From NCBI GenBank assembly GCA_900291925.1, contig UWYS01000006.1, positions 806,001 through 870,000 on the forward strand: a DNA stretch of 64,000 nucleotides. The letters are read 5' to 3'. The first letter of the stretch is position 1. Each line of letters begins with the position of its first letter. Below the pieces are notes generated by a model. The model ran no database searches. It was not told where the DNA came from and saw only the letters and a program-made list of their open reading frames with translations. This document shows, piece by piece, positions 32,318-44,517 of this stretch. The translations under genes were made by a program, and so were the position numbers. This DNA comes from Thecaphora thlaspeos. Its lineage: Eukaryota; Basidiomycota; Ustilaginomycetes; Urocystidales; Glomosporiaceae.

Positions 32318-35300
32318 CCAACTTGACGGAGCGATCGGTGAGAAGGCAGGCAGGACCCTGGGCGCTGAATAGGCTCTTCTTTTCCCTGGCCTCTTTCCCT
32401 CTTTGCTCCCCCTCGCCTTTTTCCCTCAGCCAGCACAACAGCAGACAGGGAGAGCAGCTGCAGGGCAGGACAGAGGGCAGGCAGGGGCAAGACAGGGGCA
32501 GGGTCGCGAGGGTCGTCGTTCATCGCCCGCCCATCTTCTCCCCGACAAAAAGAGGCGGCGCTCCTCCGGCCTCGGATTCAAATCCGACCCCAAACGACGA
32601 CGCAGCAAAAAGGCTTCGGCCTTCGCCCACGACCGCAGGCCGTCAGCACCAGCCGGCACCCCAGGGTCGAGCGCCGCACGACGTACATATCGTTTGTCAC
32701 CGGAGGGGACCCCTCTCTTCCTTTCCCCTTTCTGCCCACTTAGACCTGCCTTCGACAGGGACGGGAGAAAAAAAGACTTTTTTCTGCTCGGCGCACGCCT
32801 CCAGCCTTGCCCTGCCTCGCCTCGGTCGAGACAACCGACCAACGCCTCTTTGACTCAAAGAGGTCGGCTATGTAGTTAGCCAAGCCCGTTACGTTCGGCC
32901 CTGCCGACCCAGCTCCACGTCCTGCCTTTTGTTTGTTCTTTCTTTGGTCCGACTGCCTTTTCAAATCGGTTCGGCCGTCAGCCTGCCGCCCCTCTACATG
33001 TATGGTGTTTTTCTTAATTCTCTGACTTCGAGCACAGGCGGGATGAAGCAGCGATCCGATGTGGCAGGGGAGAGAGGGGGAAAGGGGGAAGAGAGCGAAG
33101 GAGCGGGTCTCCCTCTGCGTGGCGTGCCCTAACGCCTCCTTCCCCTTGATCAGAAAGAGATGGAATGCGAGCCAAAATTAAAGCTTGCAGGGCACACAGG
33201 CAGGATCTGAGCTAAGGTCGACGCAGCAAATCACGACTTTCGCGTGCGACGCAAACACGATGATACCTGATCGACCGCATTTATGACGACAGGCAAAATT
33301 CGAATACCGCGGCATCCTCCCGAAATGTCGACAACCGTCACCATGGCTCCTGCTCGTCGTCGTCGTCGTCAGCCGTGAGCCTTAGAAATGCTGATTGTGT
33401 TCGTGTCTTTCGCATCATGCAGAAAACCGCATTCCGACAAATGAATAGACGCGGACGGCTATCACGAGATTGCCGGGTGTCGATGAATGAAGATGAGACT
33501 CGAGCACGGTGCTGCTCCAGCGGGCAAGTGAGAATACATATGCACAGGCCTGCCTTTTCATCGCGCAGAGACAAGGCGGGCACCTGTCGGTAGATGAAGA
33601 GCAAAAGCATGCAGAGTAGTGCGTCAAAGACGGAGTTGCAAAGCCCCCGTCCCGCATGCACCACCGTGACCCCACCGAGCGCACGACCGGGAGGAGCGAG
33701 AAGGTGGCTCGACAAAGGGCACCTCTTCGATTCTGAAATCTATTGCCAGTGATGAGGTGTACGATGAGAGGGAACAGAGAGCGCGGGCTGCAGGCTGGCT
33801 TGGCAGGACAGATGCGATCTTCGGGAGACGATGGACTTCTGGTGGCCGGCTCGATGTGTGTTGGAACATGTACGCGGTCAGACCTCGACCGGGCCAAGGA
33901 TAAGACAGGTAAGCAAGATGGGAGGCAGGCTGGAGCGTGAGACGCCGTCGGTCTTTGGACCTCAGAAGCGAAGCAAGAGATCGACTGGACGCAAGTCGAC
34001 AAAAGGTCGACGTCGGGCAAGGGCAGCTGCCTAGCTTGCCCGGTGGCCGGATGCCTACGGTGCGGCGCTTGAAAAGCTGATGTAAGACCGCCTTGTCACG
34101 TCCAACGAGAGCGTCGTGGGTGAGGCAAGTCCAGTCTGTAGGCACGCACCCGGCTTGGGTGGTGGCGTTGCAGGGTACCAGAGGTGGCTGAGGAACCCTG
34201 CGGCGAGTCCTAAATTTGGAGGGTTGCCTTTGGCCACGCCCCCTCATCTGGCTTGGCCTTGTCTTGGCCTTGGCTGCTCGTCCGCCGCTTGCCAACGCGG
34301 AGCCGCGCTTTCCGCCAACGAAAGTTGCGCTCCCCGATGCCGAGCGCGACCCAGCTGCAGCATATCTCATACCCTACACATCTCTCTGGTCGTCTGTTCC
34401 GGACAAGACCTAATTTTTCGGGATGATACCTGTGAGCCTGCGAGGTGACGAAAAGCGATATCATGGATCGACAAGGAACTGAACATGTGGGCAGAAGGTG
34501 GGTGCATGAGGATGAAAGCAGACGCCATGTACCACCAAATCGCTTGGGTTCTCCTGCCGCCCCACGCTGGGACGCATCGCCTGGCACGAGATCCAGGTCG
34601 ACTTGAGGTCGTCATAGTTATCGCTCAAGCTCTGGTACGATGGTCCACAAATCTGTCTGACTGCCCCTATTCTTGCAGAGATCTGGTGACATTCCTGACC
34701 GATTTCTCTCTTGGCGAAGAGTCACCCACATCTTTTTTTGCTTGACCGTTGGCGGCGCTGATGACGCCGGGCATATGCTCTATGATGGTAATGCTTGCTG
34801 TCGTCGTTGCTGTTGAAAGGAAACCCTGGGGTTGCTATCACTGATGCCTGCCGTACGAAGAGATGCTCGCTCTGGCGTGGGGGAAGACATCGGGATGACC
34901 TCATGGCGTCGCAAGAAGCGGCGCGTTCACGTCGACGCCTCACTCCTAGCACCCGACTACGTCATCCCTGGCGCGTTGCCGTTCGAACGACGGACCTCAA
35001 AGAGACCATCCAGTCCTCCGGACGATGAATCCTTTGCAATTTACACTCGATACCAGAGCCGTCAGGCAGCCCTTTGCCTCGCATCTGGACGCACTGGTCT
35101 GACGCAAACTCCTTTTCGTTCTGCGTACCCAAAGCCGCCTCAAGGGACCTTCCAATCCGCACTTTGGCCATGCTGGACTAATTCTGGAGAGCTCGGCTTG
35201 TGGTGGCAACGATCGCGATCGACCTCGAACCAGCTGAAGGCGGCCGACGAGCTCGCCTACGGCACCCGGCCACGCTTCCTGTACGGACGCGCCGGGAATG

Positions 35301-37210
35301 GACGGTGCTTGCGCAGCACACTGCGACGCGCCCGACCGTTGTACCCCTCCCGACGAAGCTGGAGTTAGGCGAGTTGGGCCCGTCTTGCCATGGGAGCGAT
35401 CTGATTTGCGTCGCTCCACGTTGGCGAGAGGGGTGCAAAGACGCTTTTATCCTGGGCCGCCTTTGTGGTCTCTGAGGATCGGACGGTAGCAACCTTGAAC
35501 GAGGAGGAGGAGGACGCGGCGAGTTGAGCGGTTTACTGTAGCTGTACCTTTCCTCGACGTCTCTGCTCCTCTTGTTCAGCCATGAAGAACGAAATTGGAC
35601 TGGTTCGTGAGGATATGACCTTACCCTAGACCGTCGATATGGACTCGGTTCACGAATGCGAGAGCATTGGAGGATGTCCGGAGGAATCGCCGATCGAGCG
35701 GAAAGCAAAGCAAAGGTGCGGAAGAAAGACGCTCCTGCGGCCCGTCGATCGAGGTGGTGGGACTGTGACAGGGTCCAAAGCTCAATTGGGCGGCGCCGCT
35801 GACATGGAGGCAGGAGGAGGAAGAAGCTGAGAAGACCCTTCCCCGCGGTGCTCCTGCTCGGCCCCCAGGGTCTCCTCCTGCCTTTGAACCCTGGACAGCC
35901 CGTACGGCGTGGTCCCTTGCCCTTGCTACATGGCGAAATGGCCGCCCGCTGTCCGATGCGATGGTGCCAGGTTCCGACTGCTACGCTTTGAAAAGTGTGG
36001 TAAGTTCTGACGGTACGGTGTCGCTCGCGGTGGCTATGCAAGAGATGAGCTGGTAGACTGACCGTCCCAGTTGATCTATGTATTTCTACGTCGAGAGACC
36101 CACGCCAATTTCCTTGGACGCAGGGGATTGGATACGACAAGACACCTGCGTCCCGGCATCGCCTCGTGCCTCTCGGTGGTGAAAAGGGCGCGGTAAGCTA
36201 CTCTATGTGGGGAGCAAGACTCGACCCACGCCGTCGTTTGTCAGGTCGAGCCAAAGGAGAGCTCTGAGCCCAGCCTTCTGAGCCAACCCGGTTGGCTGGC
36301 TCCCAGGCGTTGCACTCGGTTGTCGCGAGACAGCTTGACCCCCTTTCAGGCGCAGGCAGGGTCCAAAGAGATGCCTTGACCAACCAAGCAAGCCATTCCA
36401 CCAACGCAGTACCGACGCTGGTGCTCGTCGCAAGATGCACGCACAGAATTTCGTTGGTGACCCCGCGCCACGTCTTGGTCCAGAAGACGGTGTGTACAAG
36501 CCACACGGACGTACAGGGAGCGCAGAATCACAATTTTAATTGCCCTGCTTGTAAAGGGCGGGCGAGGACTTGCGGTTGGACGGCACCGTGCTCTCGTCGA
36601 TTTTCATCCTCCTTTTTGACGCCTTTTTACAACATTTCAAAGTACTCGCCTCTGCCCTACCTCGACTGCATAGATTATCCCTCACCGCCTCCGCCCGACA
36701 GCCCATCCACCACCGCAACGGCGTCCGACAACCAACCGGCTCAGACGTAGGGATGCGAATCCATGGCATTGCCTGTAGCTTTACTGTACGTTTCGCCTTC
36801 TGTCAGGCACGTGTGGTTGGGTAGCTACAGAGCGAAAATCACCTTGCTAAGGAATCAAGGAAGCGGGCCGGGAAATCCTGCGGGAACTGGGCCAGGCGGT
36901 GCCGGACGACGGAAAGGATATCGTGTAACTGTTTGGCGTCGAGTCAATTTTGCGCCGGCCTTCTCTTGTCTTGGTGGTTTTCTGTGAATCCCTGGTTCTC
37001 TTCGTCGGCAAGGCCTCTCCCTTCCTCAGTTTTGGTGCTTGTGGGTGTACTTGTGCGGGGTCCTGGTCCGGAGGAGCAAGTTGGCCACACGGGACTTTTC
37101 ATGGCGTTAGTGTGACAGAGTGCGCGCGGCGGGTGCCTCGTCTATCCGTTGGAGCGCTGTCATGGCTCAGCTTCGTACGTCCCCTCTCTGGTCGGTGCCG
37201 CGACGTCGCA
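31015..37210. other. Gene-poor region of 6.2 kb
   Basis: Between the start of the zinc-finger gene and the end of the acidic-protein gene no frame looks coding on either strand. Open frames of up to 320 codons (minus, 35178-36140) are Arg/Ser/Pro-rich, overlap others, and have no domain or splice partners. The DNA holds simple repeats: GGGTCA x 4 (about 31928-31950), CAGG/GGCA x 7 (about 32287-32315) and CGT/GTC runs near 33355. The first kilobase should be the promoter of the zinc-finger gene. The rest could be long regulatory or non-coding DNA. Confidence 0.5.
32287..32316 (+). repeat. Tetranucleotide microsatellite (CAGG)n
   Basis: About seven tandem copies of GGCA/CAGG in the gene-poor stretch. 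No gene is affected. Confidence 0.85.
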
Positions 37211-40200
37211 TCAGATGCTGAGGGCATTCTCGCCGTCGCGGTCGTCGAGGTCATCGACCATGGTGCCAAAGATGCCGCCAAACAGCGGCGAATGGAGCGG
37301 CGTCTTGCAGGCCGACGACGGAAGACCACCCGAAGCCGACAACAGGCCATCGGCCTTTCCGTCTGTCGCGTCGTCACCCTGGCCCTCATCGAGATGGCTG
37401 CTGCTGCCGTTGCCTACCGCAACCTTTTTGTCGGTCGATCCAAGAGGGGGACCCATACCGCCGGCGATCGAAGCGTACGTGGTGGTAGCAGCGCTTGGGG
37501 TCGCGGCGGTGCCGATGGGCGCGGGCGTAGGTGCGGGCGAGGCGCGCGGCGTTGGCGAAGCGTCGGTGATGCGCATCCGCGGCAGCGCGGTGGCGGGCGA
37601 GTCACTGCGGTCTTTGCCCCGCAAGCTCTGCAGGACGACATCGGGGAGCTGCGGTGTGCTGACGTGAGGCGAGTGCGACGGTTCGCTCTGCGCGCTCATC
37701 ACGGACCGCGCGTCGTCGTGATCGGCGCCGGCAGCCAGCAGGGCGGCCCGGCGCGCCTTGCGCTCCTTCTTCTCACGGCGCGTGATGCGGCCGGGACCGG
37801 CGCTATTGCTCAAAGCCGGCTGGACAGATGAGGCGACGCTGCTGCCGCCGAGACGTCCCTGCGGCATGCTTGTGTGTCGCTCTAGCGGAAAGGCGCCGTG
37901 CGACGAGATGCTGCTCCGGCCGTCGGCTTTGGCAATGTCGCCCGATCGCGTGGGAAAGAGGACGGGCGAGATGACAAAGGGCCGACGCCTGCCTCCGCCC
38001 TGACCCGGGTCCAGCGGATCGCCGCTGGTCGACGACGGGTGCTGGGGACGGATGGGGCTCATCGAGAACATCTCCAGATCGCCGGCCGCAGCTGAAGGGG
38101 TGCGAAAGGGCGAGTGATCGTAACGGCGTTGCGAGCGACCCTGCGACCGGGTCAGCAGGAACGTGCCCAGCGGTTGCTGGTGCTGGGTCTGGCCAAAAGC
38201 CGACGAAGCCCGCTGCGAATCGCGGAAGGTGCCCATGGGGATCTTGTCCCATCGGGCAAAGGCGTTGAGATTGAGCCCAGGACGGCCGTTGGACTGAGTC
38301 GCCGCCGCCACCGCCGCGGACCGAAGCGAGACGGTGCCCTCGGTCTCAGTGGCGCTGTCGCCGTACGTCTCCGGCGACGGTGACTTGGACGAGTGCCCGC
38401 GCCACAGCATGTCGGCGTCGACCACATCGTCGAGGTCCATCGGGTCGACTTGCTCCTGCTCAGGCGACGAGGCGGCGACCTCGCTAAGCTCCTCGATGGT
38501 GGACGCGCCGTCATTGACGGACGAGAAACGACGCTGCCGCTTGCTGAGCTGGTCGGTCATGGAGCTCCCACGGGTCGCCGAGCGCTTCTTGGCGAGGCCC
38601 TTCTTCTGCAGGCTCCTCTTGCCGGAGAAGGGCGACGGTGCCTTCCTCGACCCGTCAATGACCGCTCGGTGGACCGACTTGGACGAGGTCGGCATGAAGG
38701 AGCCCATCTCGGGCTTGACAAAGTTGGCGCTGCGCGGGACGTCTGGCGTACGCGGAGGCTGGCTGGAAGAGGCGGCGGCGCTTGCGTTGCTGACCTGCAG
38801 ATCCTGCGACGGCACAGCATCCGCAGCATTGCCGCTGTCGATACTGCCGCCGCTGCCAACGGCATCCCCGATCGATGGGGGAAGCTGCACACCGGCGATG
38901 AGGTTGGCGGCCTCCTCAAGGGTAAGTCCGAGGGCCTCGGCCGCCGCTTGCAGCGTGCCCTCGGGGTCTCGAGCCAAATCCTCGGTCGAGATGGTCAGGT
39001 CCACCTCCAGAGCCGACTCTTCGGAAGATGCAGAGGCGCTGCCGGCCGGCGTGATCCCGGTCCGAGTCGCCGTGCTGGAACCAGCACTGCCTTTGGGCAG
39101 GCCCTGCAACGCCAGGAGGTCCGCAGCCTCCTTGGCCGATGGCGACGGCAGGCCACTCTGCAGGCCGCTCGCCGGAGACAGCATCCGCGACTTGGCTGCA
39201 AGGGCACGTGCCCGCCGGGAGTTGCGCCCGCCGCGCGGAGCGACGGATCCGACCAGCAGGCGCGGGTACGGCATGTCCTCGTCGGGCAGCTCGTCGGTAG
39301 TATCGCCATCATCCTCGGGCGCTCCCAGCATCCCCATCGAGGAGCCCCAGCTCGGCCAGGCGCAGTTGCCGTGCTCGTCATACCCGCAGTCGGTGCTATC
39401 GTCATCGGTGTCGTCGACGAACTCAAATTCGCCGTCGGATCCAAAGACGGCCTCGCCGTCGCCGGCGCGGGCGTAGATCAGCCTGCCGTCGAGGTCCTCG
39501 ATGACGAGCAAGGGTACATCGGGCTGCTGGGCCGCGAGCTCGGCGCCGGCGGCCGGGTCCGCTTGCTGGACAGAGCCGCCGAGCTGCTGCGCGGTTCCGA
39601 TGTGGGCGATCAGCGGCGCCTCAAGCACGCCGCTCTCGAGGTCGCTGATGTCTTCGTCGGTGTCCGAGTCGGTTGTGAACTCGTCGTCGTCGTCACGGGG
39701 TCCGTCGCCGGGTGCCGTCTCACTGTCGGTCGACGTCTCGAAGAAGTCGGTGAACGAAGGCTCGGACGAGGTGCGGAAGCCCTCCTGCTCCTCGAAGATC
39801 TCGTCCTCGACGTAGGGCAGGCCGTAGAGCCTCATGGCGTCGGGCGATAGGGAGAGGAGGTCCGCGTCGGCCTCGGCCTCTGCGTCTGCCGCATCGCCAC
39901 CGGCACCACCTTCGGCGGAGTTCGAGGGTCGAGATATTGTCGAGGACCTGGCACGGTGCTTGGTATCGCCGCGGCTGCTCCAGTTATGGCTGCTTCGCGC
40001 CAGGCCGCCAGCCTTGTCTCTGCGCACCTTGATGCGCGCCCTCGCCTCCTTCATTGCGTCGCGAATGATGAAGCGTTCCTCATCCTGCTCGTTTTCCTCG
40101 CCGTCCGAGCCGAGCAGCGATTCGCCGTCTCCGGCCTCGAGCAGCTTCTTCTCCATCTCGGTGTCCGAGTCGGAGAGGGAGAGGTCGCTGCTCTTGCCCT

Positions 40201-40868
40201 TGCCCTTGTCGGGACGCAGGCCTGAGCCAGAGGAAGCGGCGGCGATAGCGGCAATAGCGTCGTCATCGTCGCTCGAAGGGATGTCGGTGAGGTCCGAGTC
40301 GGACTCGAGCTCATCAAAGCGCTGCTTCCGGACCGTCGCTTTGCGCTCTCGGCGGACGCGCTCCTTCTTGGCGCCGGCCTTGGAGGCCTTTTTGTGGGGG
40401 GCACGCTGATGCTTAGGGGGGGCCTGCATGCTGCGGGTCGGGATGGGGAGCTTGATCCCAGGGAGGTGTGTGTGGTGGTGATAGGCGGCGGTGGCAGATA
40501 TGTCCTCGTCGTCGAAGTCGTCGGAGTCGTTAGACGAGCTCGGGGTCCCCTCTTCGTCGGAAAAGACCGAGAGCCGGGGGGAAGCTGTGCCGTGCTGGCT
40601 ACACTGCTTGAAGGGGCGATGGTGGGACGAGCGATGCTTTGATCCGAGTTTGGGGCTGAGCCGCGACGGGGATGGCGAGCCTTTGAGCTTGGCAGCCTTC
40701 TTGATACTAATGGGGAGGTTGTCTAGGGGCCGGGTTGGATGGCCTAGAAGCGAGGAAGGGGGTCGGAAGGAGGAAGAAAGCGTTAGCATCGCGAGATTCC
40801 GACTGCGCTTGCGGCCGGCCACCACACGGGGGGGACTCACTGATATTGTTGTTCGATGATCGAGACAT
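37211..40868 (-). CDS. Large acidic, Ser-rich nuclear-type protein, possibly CRF1/IFH1-like
   Basis: The frame covers 3.5 kb. I place the start at ATG 40868: a 28-base first exon (40868-40841), a 97 bp intron (GTGAGT to CTAG) and exon 2 (40743-37211) give 1186 residues. An unspliced start at 41047 is possible but passes through the intron-like DNA. Features in order: basic KKASKAGAKKERVRRERK, acidic Asp/Glu/Ser clusters (FDELESDSDLTDI), then a more conserved-looking block with SEPSFTDFFETSTDSE, LLVIEDLDGRLIYARAGDG and PYPRLLVGSVAPRGGRNSRR. This block recalls the fungal CRF1/IFH1 co-regulators of ribosomal-protein genes that bind forkhead protein Fhl1; that is a tentative impression only. The C-terminal third has basic Ser/Pro-rich stretches and ends SPLFGGIFGTMVDDLDD. 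Confidence 0.72.
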
Positions 40869-41976
40869 GTATGCATCAATATAGGTTCCAGACGATGCTG
40901 ATGATTAGTTCGTGCTTGAGGGCGAAGTGGCTCAAGGCTCGACGGCCTCGAACGGGGTGGGGAAGCCGGCGGTCCCGGTCGTGTGATGTCTTTCCCCGCT
41001 GGAACAGCAGGCGTGCGAGAGGCTTGTATTGAGGTAAAAGAATCCACGGGTGTGCGAAGAGTTGGGAAGCAGAGGTAGAGCGCGTCTGACTGCGATCAGC
41101 ATGTTCCAAGGAGTTGGAAGAAGGATCGAGAGATCAGAGGGTGTGTTTGCTGCCGTGAGCGTTGGACCTGGACGTAGGTCGCGGTCAAAGCTTCGGTTGC
41201 AAAACGGCGATGGCGGGTGGTACGGGGTGGCCGGAGTGGCTTTGGTCCCGTAGCGGCGAGAGAGGATGTAGGGGGGCCTCGGTGGTCGGAAGCTAGCGGG
41301 GTGGCTGAGGTCGAATGGGGAGGGATGTAGGAGAGGCGACAGGGTGCGCCAGGAGGGTTCGAAAGAGCGAACCGAGTCTTGAGGCGGGGAAGTGGCGAGG
41401 TGTCGAGGTGTCGAGGTCACGGTAGAGTGGTGCAGCTGATCGAGTGCAAGAGGGCAAGTATAGGGGTTAGGAGAGAAGGATGGCGATGATAATGTCTGGC
41501 TAGATCCTGGTGACGATGGTACAGTAGCGATGGTGCTGAGAGAGTTGAGAGAGAGAGCGAGAGAGGCGTTGCGGGAAGAAACGAGGTGCGAACGCCGTGA
41601 GCCGTGTGCCGCCTGCCTTGCTCCCTGGCCTGGCATGAGCGGCCTGTGGCCCAGCGCCTTCCTCCACGCCATCTCGAAGACCCGGCGGCGCACCAGGCTC
41701 TCTCCCTTTCTCTCTCTCTCTGCCCTGCCGCCCCCCCATTTTTTCTCTTTTTTGACTGCGCAGCCGAAATTCTCGTCGAGAAGCAGCGTTCGAACGGCGG
41801 CTGGAGAGCACGAACAATTTCCGCCTCCCCTCATCTTGATGCAGCCCGCGTCCTGCTGCCTGCTCCCATCTTGCAGCAGGCGGGCAACCAGGCAGGCGCT
41901 GACCGCTTCATCCGAGCTTGGTCTATGTCCTGCTGGCTTGCTCGCCTGCTTTGGCCCTGCGTTAGAGGGCATGCCC
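40869..41976. promoter_or_regulatory. Promoter region of the acidic-protein gene
   Basis: The 1.1 kb upstream of the minus-strand gene runs up to the transposon block. On the coding strand it is pyrimidine-rich, typical of a leader. No gene seen. Normal CpG content stops abruptly at about 42006, just inside the transposon end. Confidence 0.5.
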
Positions 41977-41978
41977 TA

Positions 41979-42131
41979 CAGTCATGTGCAGATCAATTGA
42001 GATGCGAGGAGAAAAGAAAGGCTGAGAGAGACCCTAGGAGTGATCTTGGCAATCACTCAAGATCACTACCTCCACTTACCTTGGGTGCCTTGCTTGACTA
42101 CCTTACCCCTGACTGCCAACTGCACACTACT
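41979..42131 (+). repeat. Left terminal inverted repeat of the Tc1-like element
   Basis: Begins CAGTCATGTGCAGATC after a TA and pairs with the reverse complement of 44518-44670. Only two mismatches are seen, both at the seventh-eighth base region counting from the flanking TA. Confidence 0.9.
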
Positions 42132-42249
42132 GCTCCAACCACCTACACTGCCCTGCCTTGCACCACCTTGTACAGCCTTGTGCTCCAACTGCTTGCATTG
42201 CCACTGCCCCAACCACCACTACTCCAACTGCTGCTGCTCCAACATGTGC

Positions 42250-43236
42250 TGCCCCATCAGCCCAGAGATCAAGGTGTTGGTAAACTGCCTTTGGTGGCAT
42301 GGAATCCTGTCCAAGTGCAACATCTGGCAACTTGCTTTCTTGAGAGCAACACTCTGGCAGGTCAATCAAGCCATGCAACTGCATGGCTTTGTAGGCAAGC
42401 AACAAGCTGGCCCAGGCTGCTACTGCAAGCTGATGCTGCTTGACCTGCAGATCATTGCTAAGGCAGTCAAGAGCAAACCAAGCATCTACCTGGACAAGCT
42501 CAAGGAGCTGTTGGAGGACTACAGTGTCAGCATCTTGCTCAGCACAAGCTTCCACCAGCTTGCCCAGCTTCAACTCACCAACTGCAAGCTCAAGCACATT
42601 GCCATGGAGCAGAGTGACTCCAGAATCTGCCATTTCATCTACTGTATCTCCATGTACACCCCAGAGCAGCTGGTCTTTGTCAACAATTCATCCTTTGATA
42701 TCCACATATCCACACAGCTTGCAGGCTGGGCAAGGTGAGGAGACAGAGTCACTGCTCTTGCAGTGCTGCTGATGTGAGATCCCCGCTTTTTGCTTGTTGC
42801 CAGCCTCCATGTACCAAGAGATCTCTCTGAGCCTGGGCTGGTGGAGCCCTGCATCATTGATGGCAGCTTTAATGCAGACACATTTCTTGTGTGGATCAAG
42901 GAGCTGCTCTGGTTGTGCAACGTCTTTCCAGGCCACTGCAGCATCATTGTGATGGACAACACAAGGATCCACCACCAGGCAACATTGATCATCAAGGCCT
43001 ACAGCTGCATGTCAGTCTTCCTGCCTCCCTACTTGCCACAGTTCAATCCCATTGAGCTTTCCTTCCATCAGATCAAGGCCAGAATCAGGAGATGCGCTCA
43101 TGCCCAGTACAAGAGCATGTGGCAGATGTCTGCCTACAACATCTACAAGGCATGTGACATGGTCCATGGCCATCATGGATGTTGCTTGAGAGCTCAGGAT
43201 CAGCCTCCAGGAACTGCAACATTGGCATATCCTTGA
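42250..43236 (+). pseudogene. Tc1/mariner-type (DDE_3) transposase, nonsense-mutated
   Basis: One reading frame carries the whole transposase, interrupted by TGA at 42736-42738 and 42775-42777. Before them are a helix-turn-helix part (CNIWQLAFLRATLWQVNQAM) and KPSIYLDKLKELLED, and the first catalytic strand TPEQLVFVNNSSFD. In relatives this reads VDESS, so the first catalytic Asp is Asn here. After them come the second catalytic Asp (IIVMDNTRIHH) and the third acidic residue in the FLPPYLPQFNPIELSF region, both present. Both TGA codons would be Arg if CGA. The loss of Asp and the stops fit CpG mutation on either strand. The exact start is unclear; the frame is open from about 42040. Confidence 0.85.
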
Positions 43237-43441
43237 CCGGAAGGTGAGACAAGCTGGCAGTGGGCTGTGCGGATGAGGGAGAGGGCTGGGATGGCATGGC
43301 AAAGCTGGCTCTGCCCTGCATGGCCATTGTGAGGCAAACAATGAGCTGCAGTGGCTGCTGCCAAGCATTCCCAAGCAGCAAGGCTATTGCCAGCTTGTAG
43401 ACATTGTTGATTGAGATGTTCTTGCTACTTTGGCTGGAGCT

Positions 43442-44268
43442 CTATGTGCTGGTGCTGCTGCTAGATGCCACTGTTAATTCCTTCAAGCTCTTGTAGAAGA
43501 CATTGAAGGCTGCAATGTTGGGCAGCCTCTTGATGCTGCAGCCAGGCATCCCATATGCCATTGCTGCTGCCCAGTGGCACAGCTGTGTGTGGGAGATGGT
43601 AATGTGACAGCCATGGTGGACAAAGCAAAGGCTGCCCAGATTGTTGCACTTGTTGTTGCATGTGTATTGAGCCATGAGGTCCTCCATGTTCTGCTCTGTT
43701 GGCAAGATGGTGAGCTTTGCAGCAGCATCAGTCTTTGCCTTCTTGCTGGGGCTTAGGCTTGGCATAGGGAGATCATTGTTGTCATCAATCTCAATGGTGG
43801 CAGTGCTGCAGTCAAAGAGCTGGATGCTCACTTCCACCTTCTGGATCTTTGACTTGGCCACTGTTTGCCAGAACTCCTCATATGCCATTTCTGTAAGCTC
43901 AATGTTGCCCTTGAACACCACATTCCCTTGATCTTGGCAGTGATTGGCAAGCGCAAGCAATACACCTTGTACTTCTTTGATACTGCTCTGTAGACAGTAG
44001 CATGGAAGTCTGATAGGTCAAATGTACTGCACACCTTGACCAGGAGCATCTCAAGCTGGTAGCAATGACTGCCAATGAGCTTGAACAGGCTGATGCCAAG
44101 GACCAGCTCTAGGGACTTGCCTTCCTCCTCCTCAAGGTCTTTGGAGTGGATGGTGGTGCCAGACATCTTCCTTGGCAAGGACAAGCAAGACTGGCCACTG
44201 TATGGCATAGCAACATGCGGGCTTTGCTGCCTAGAGGCAGGCTGTGTGTCAAAGAATGTGTTGGCCAA
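43442..44268 (-). pseudogene. Second (accessory) ORF of the Tc1-like element, frameshifted
   Basis: Opposite to the transposase lies a decayed minus-strand gene. Frame A (44268 to about 43945) includes LVKVCSTFDLSDFHATVYRA. Frame B (about 43950-43442) includes NVVFKGNIELTEMAYEEFW and a Cys/His-rich stretch (C-x3-C, then SLCFVHHGCH). The sense of the protein passes from A to B at about 43945-43930, so one frameshift separates them. I do not know the family. The Cys/His pattern could bind zinc, and the presence inside the inverted repeats suggests a passenger or helper protein. It has the same low CpG content as the transposase. Confidence 0.65.
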
Positions 44269-44517
44269 AACATCTTGTGACTAGGGTGACTGGGAGGCTG
44301 GCAACTGGGAGACCAGCATCAGGTCAACATGGGAGAATGTGCGCCAAGCTGGATACTGGGATGCCATCCCACCAGCAGTGTTGGGAAGTGCGACAAGCTT
44401 GGCTGGTGTGCTGCAATGGTAGAGTTGATTGAGAGCTGGTTGAAGGAGAAAGAGAAGGTGTTGGGAGCAGTTGGATAGAGCTGGCATTGTTGGCAGGCAG
44501 CACCAGTAAGGGGTGTT

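Noticed and set aside
32560..32600. tRNA-like B-box (GGATTCAAATCCGA)
   Set aside because: No matching A-box or cloverleaf arms could be folded by eye at the right spacing.
35178..36140. 320-codon minus-strand frame in the gene-poor stretch
   Set aside because: Arg/Ser/Pro-rich without any recognisable motif; typical chance frame of GC-rich DNA.
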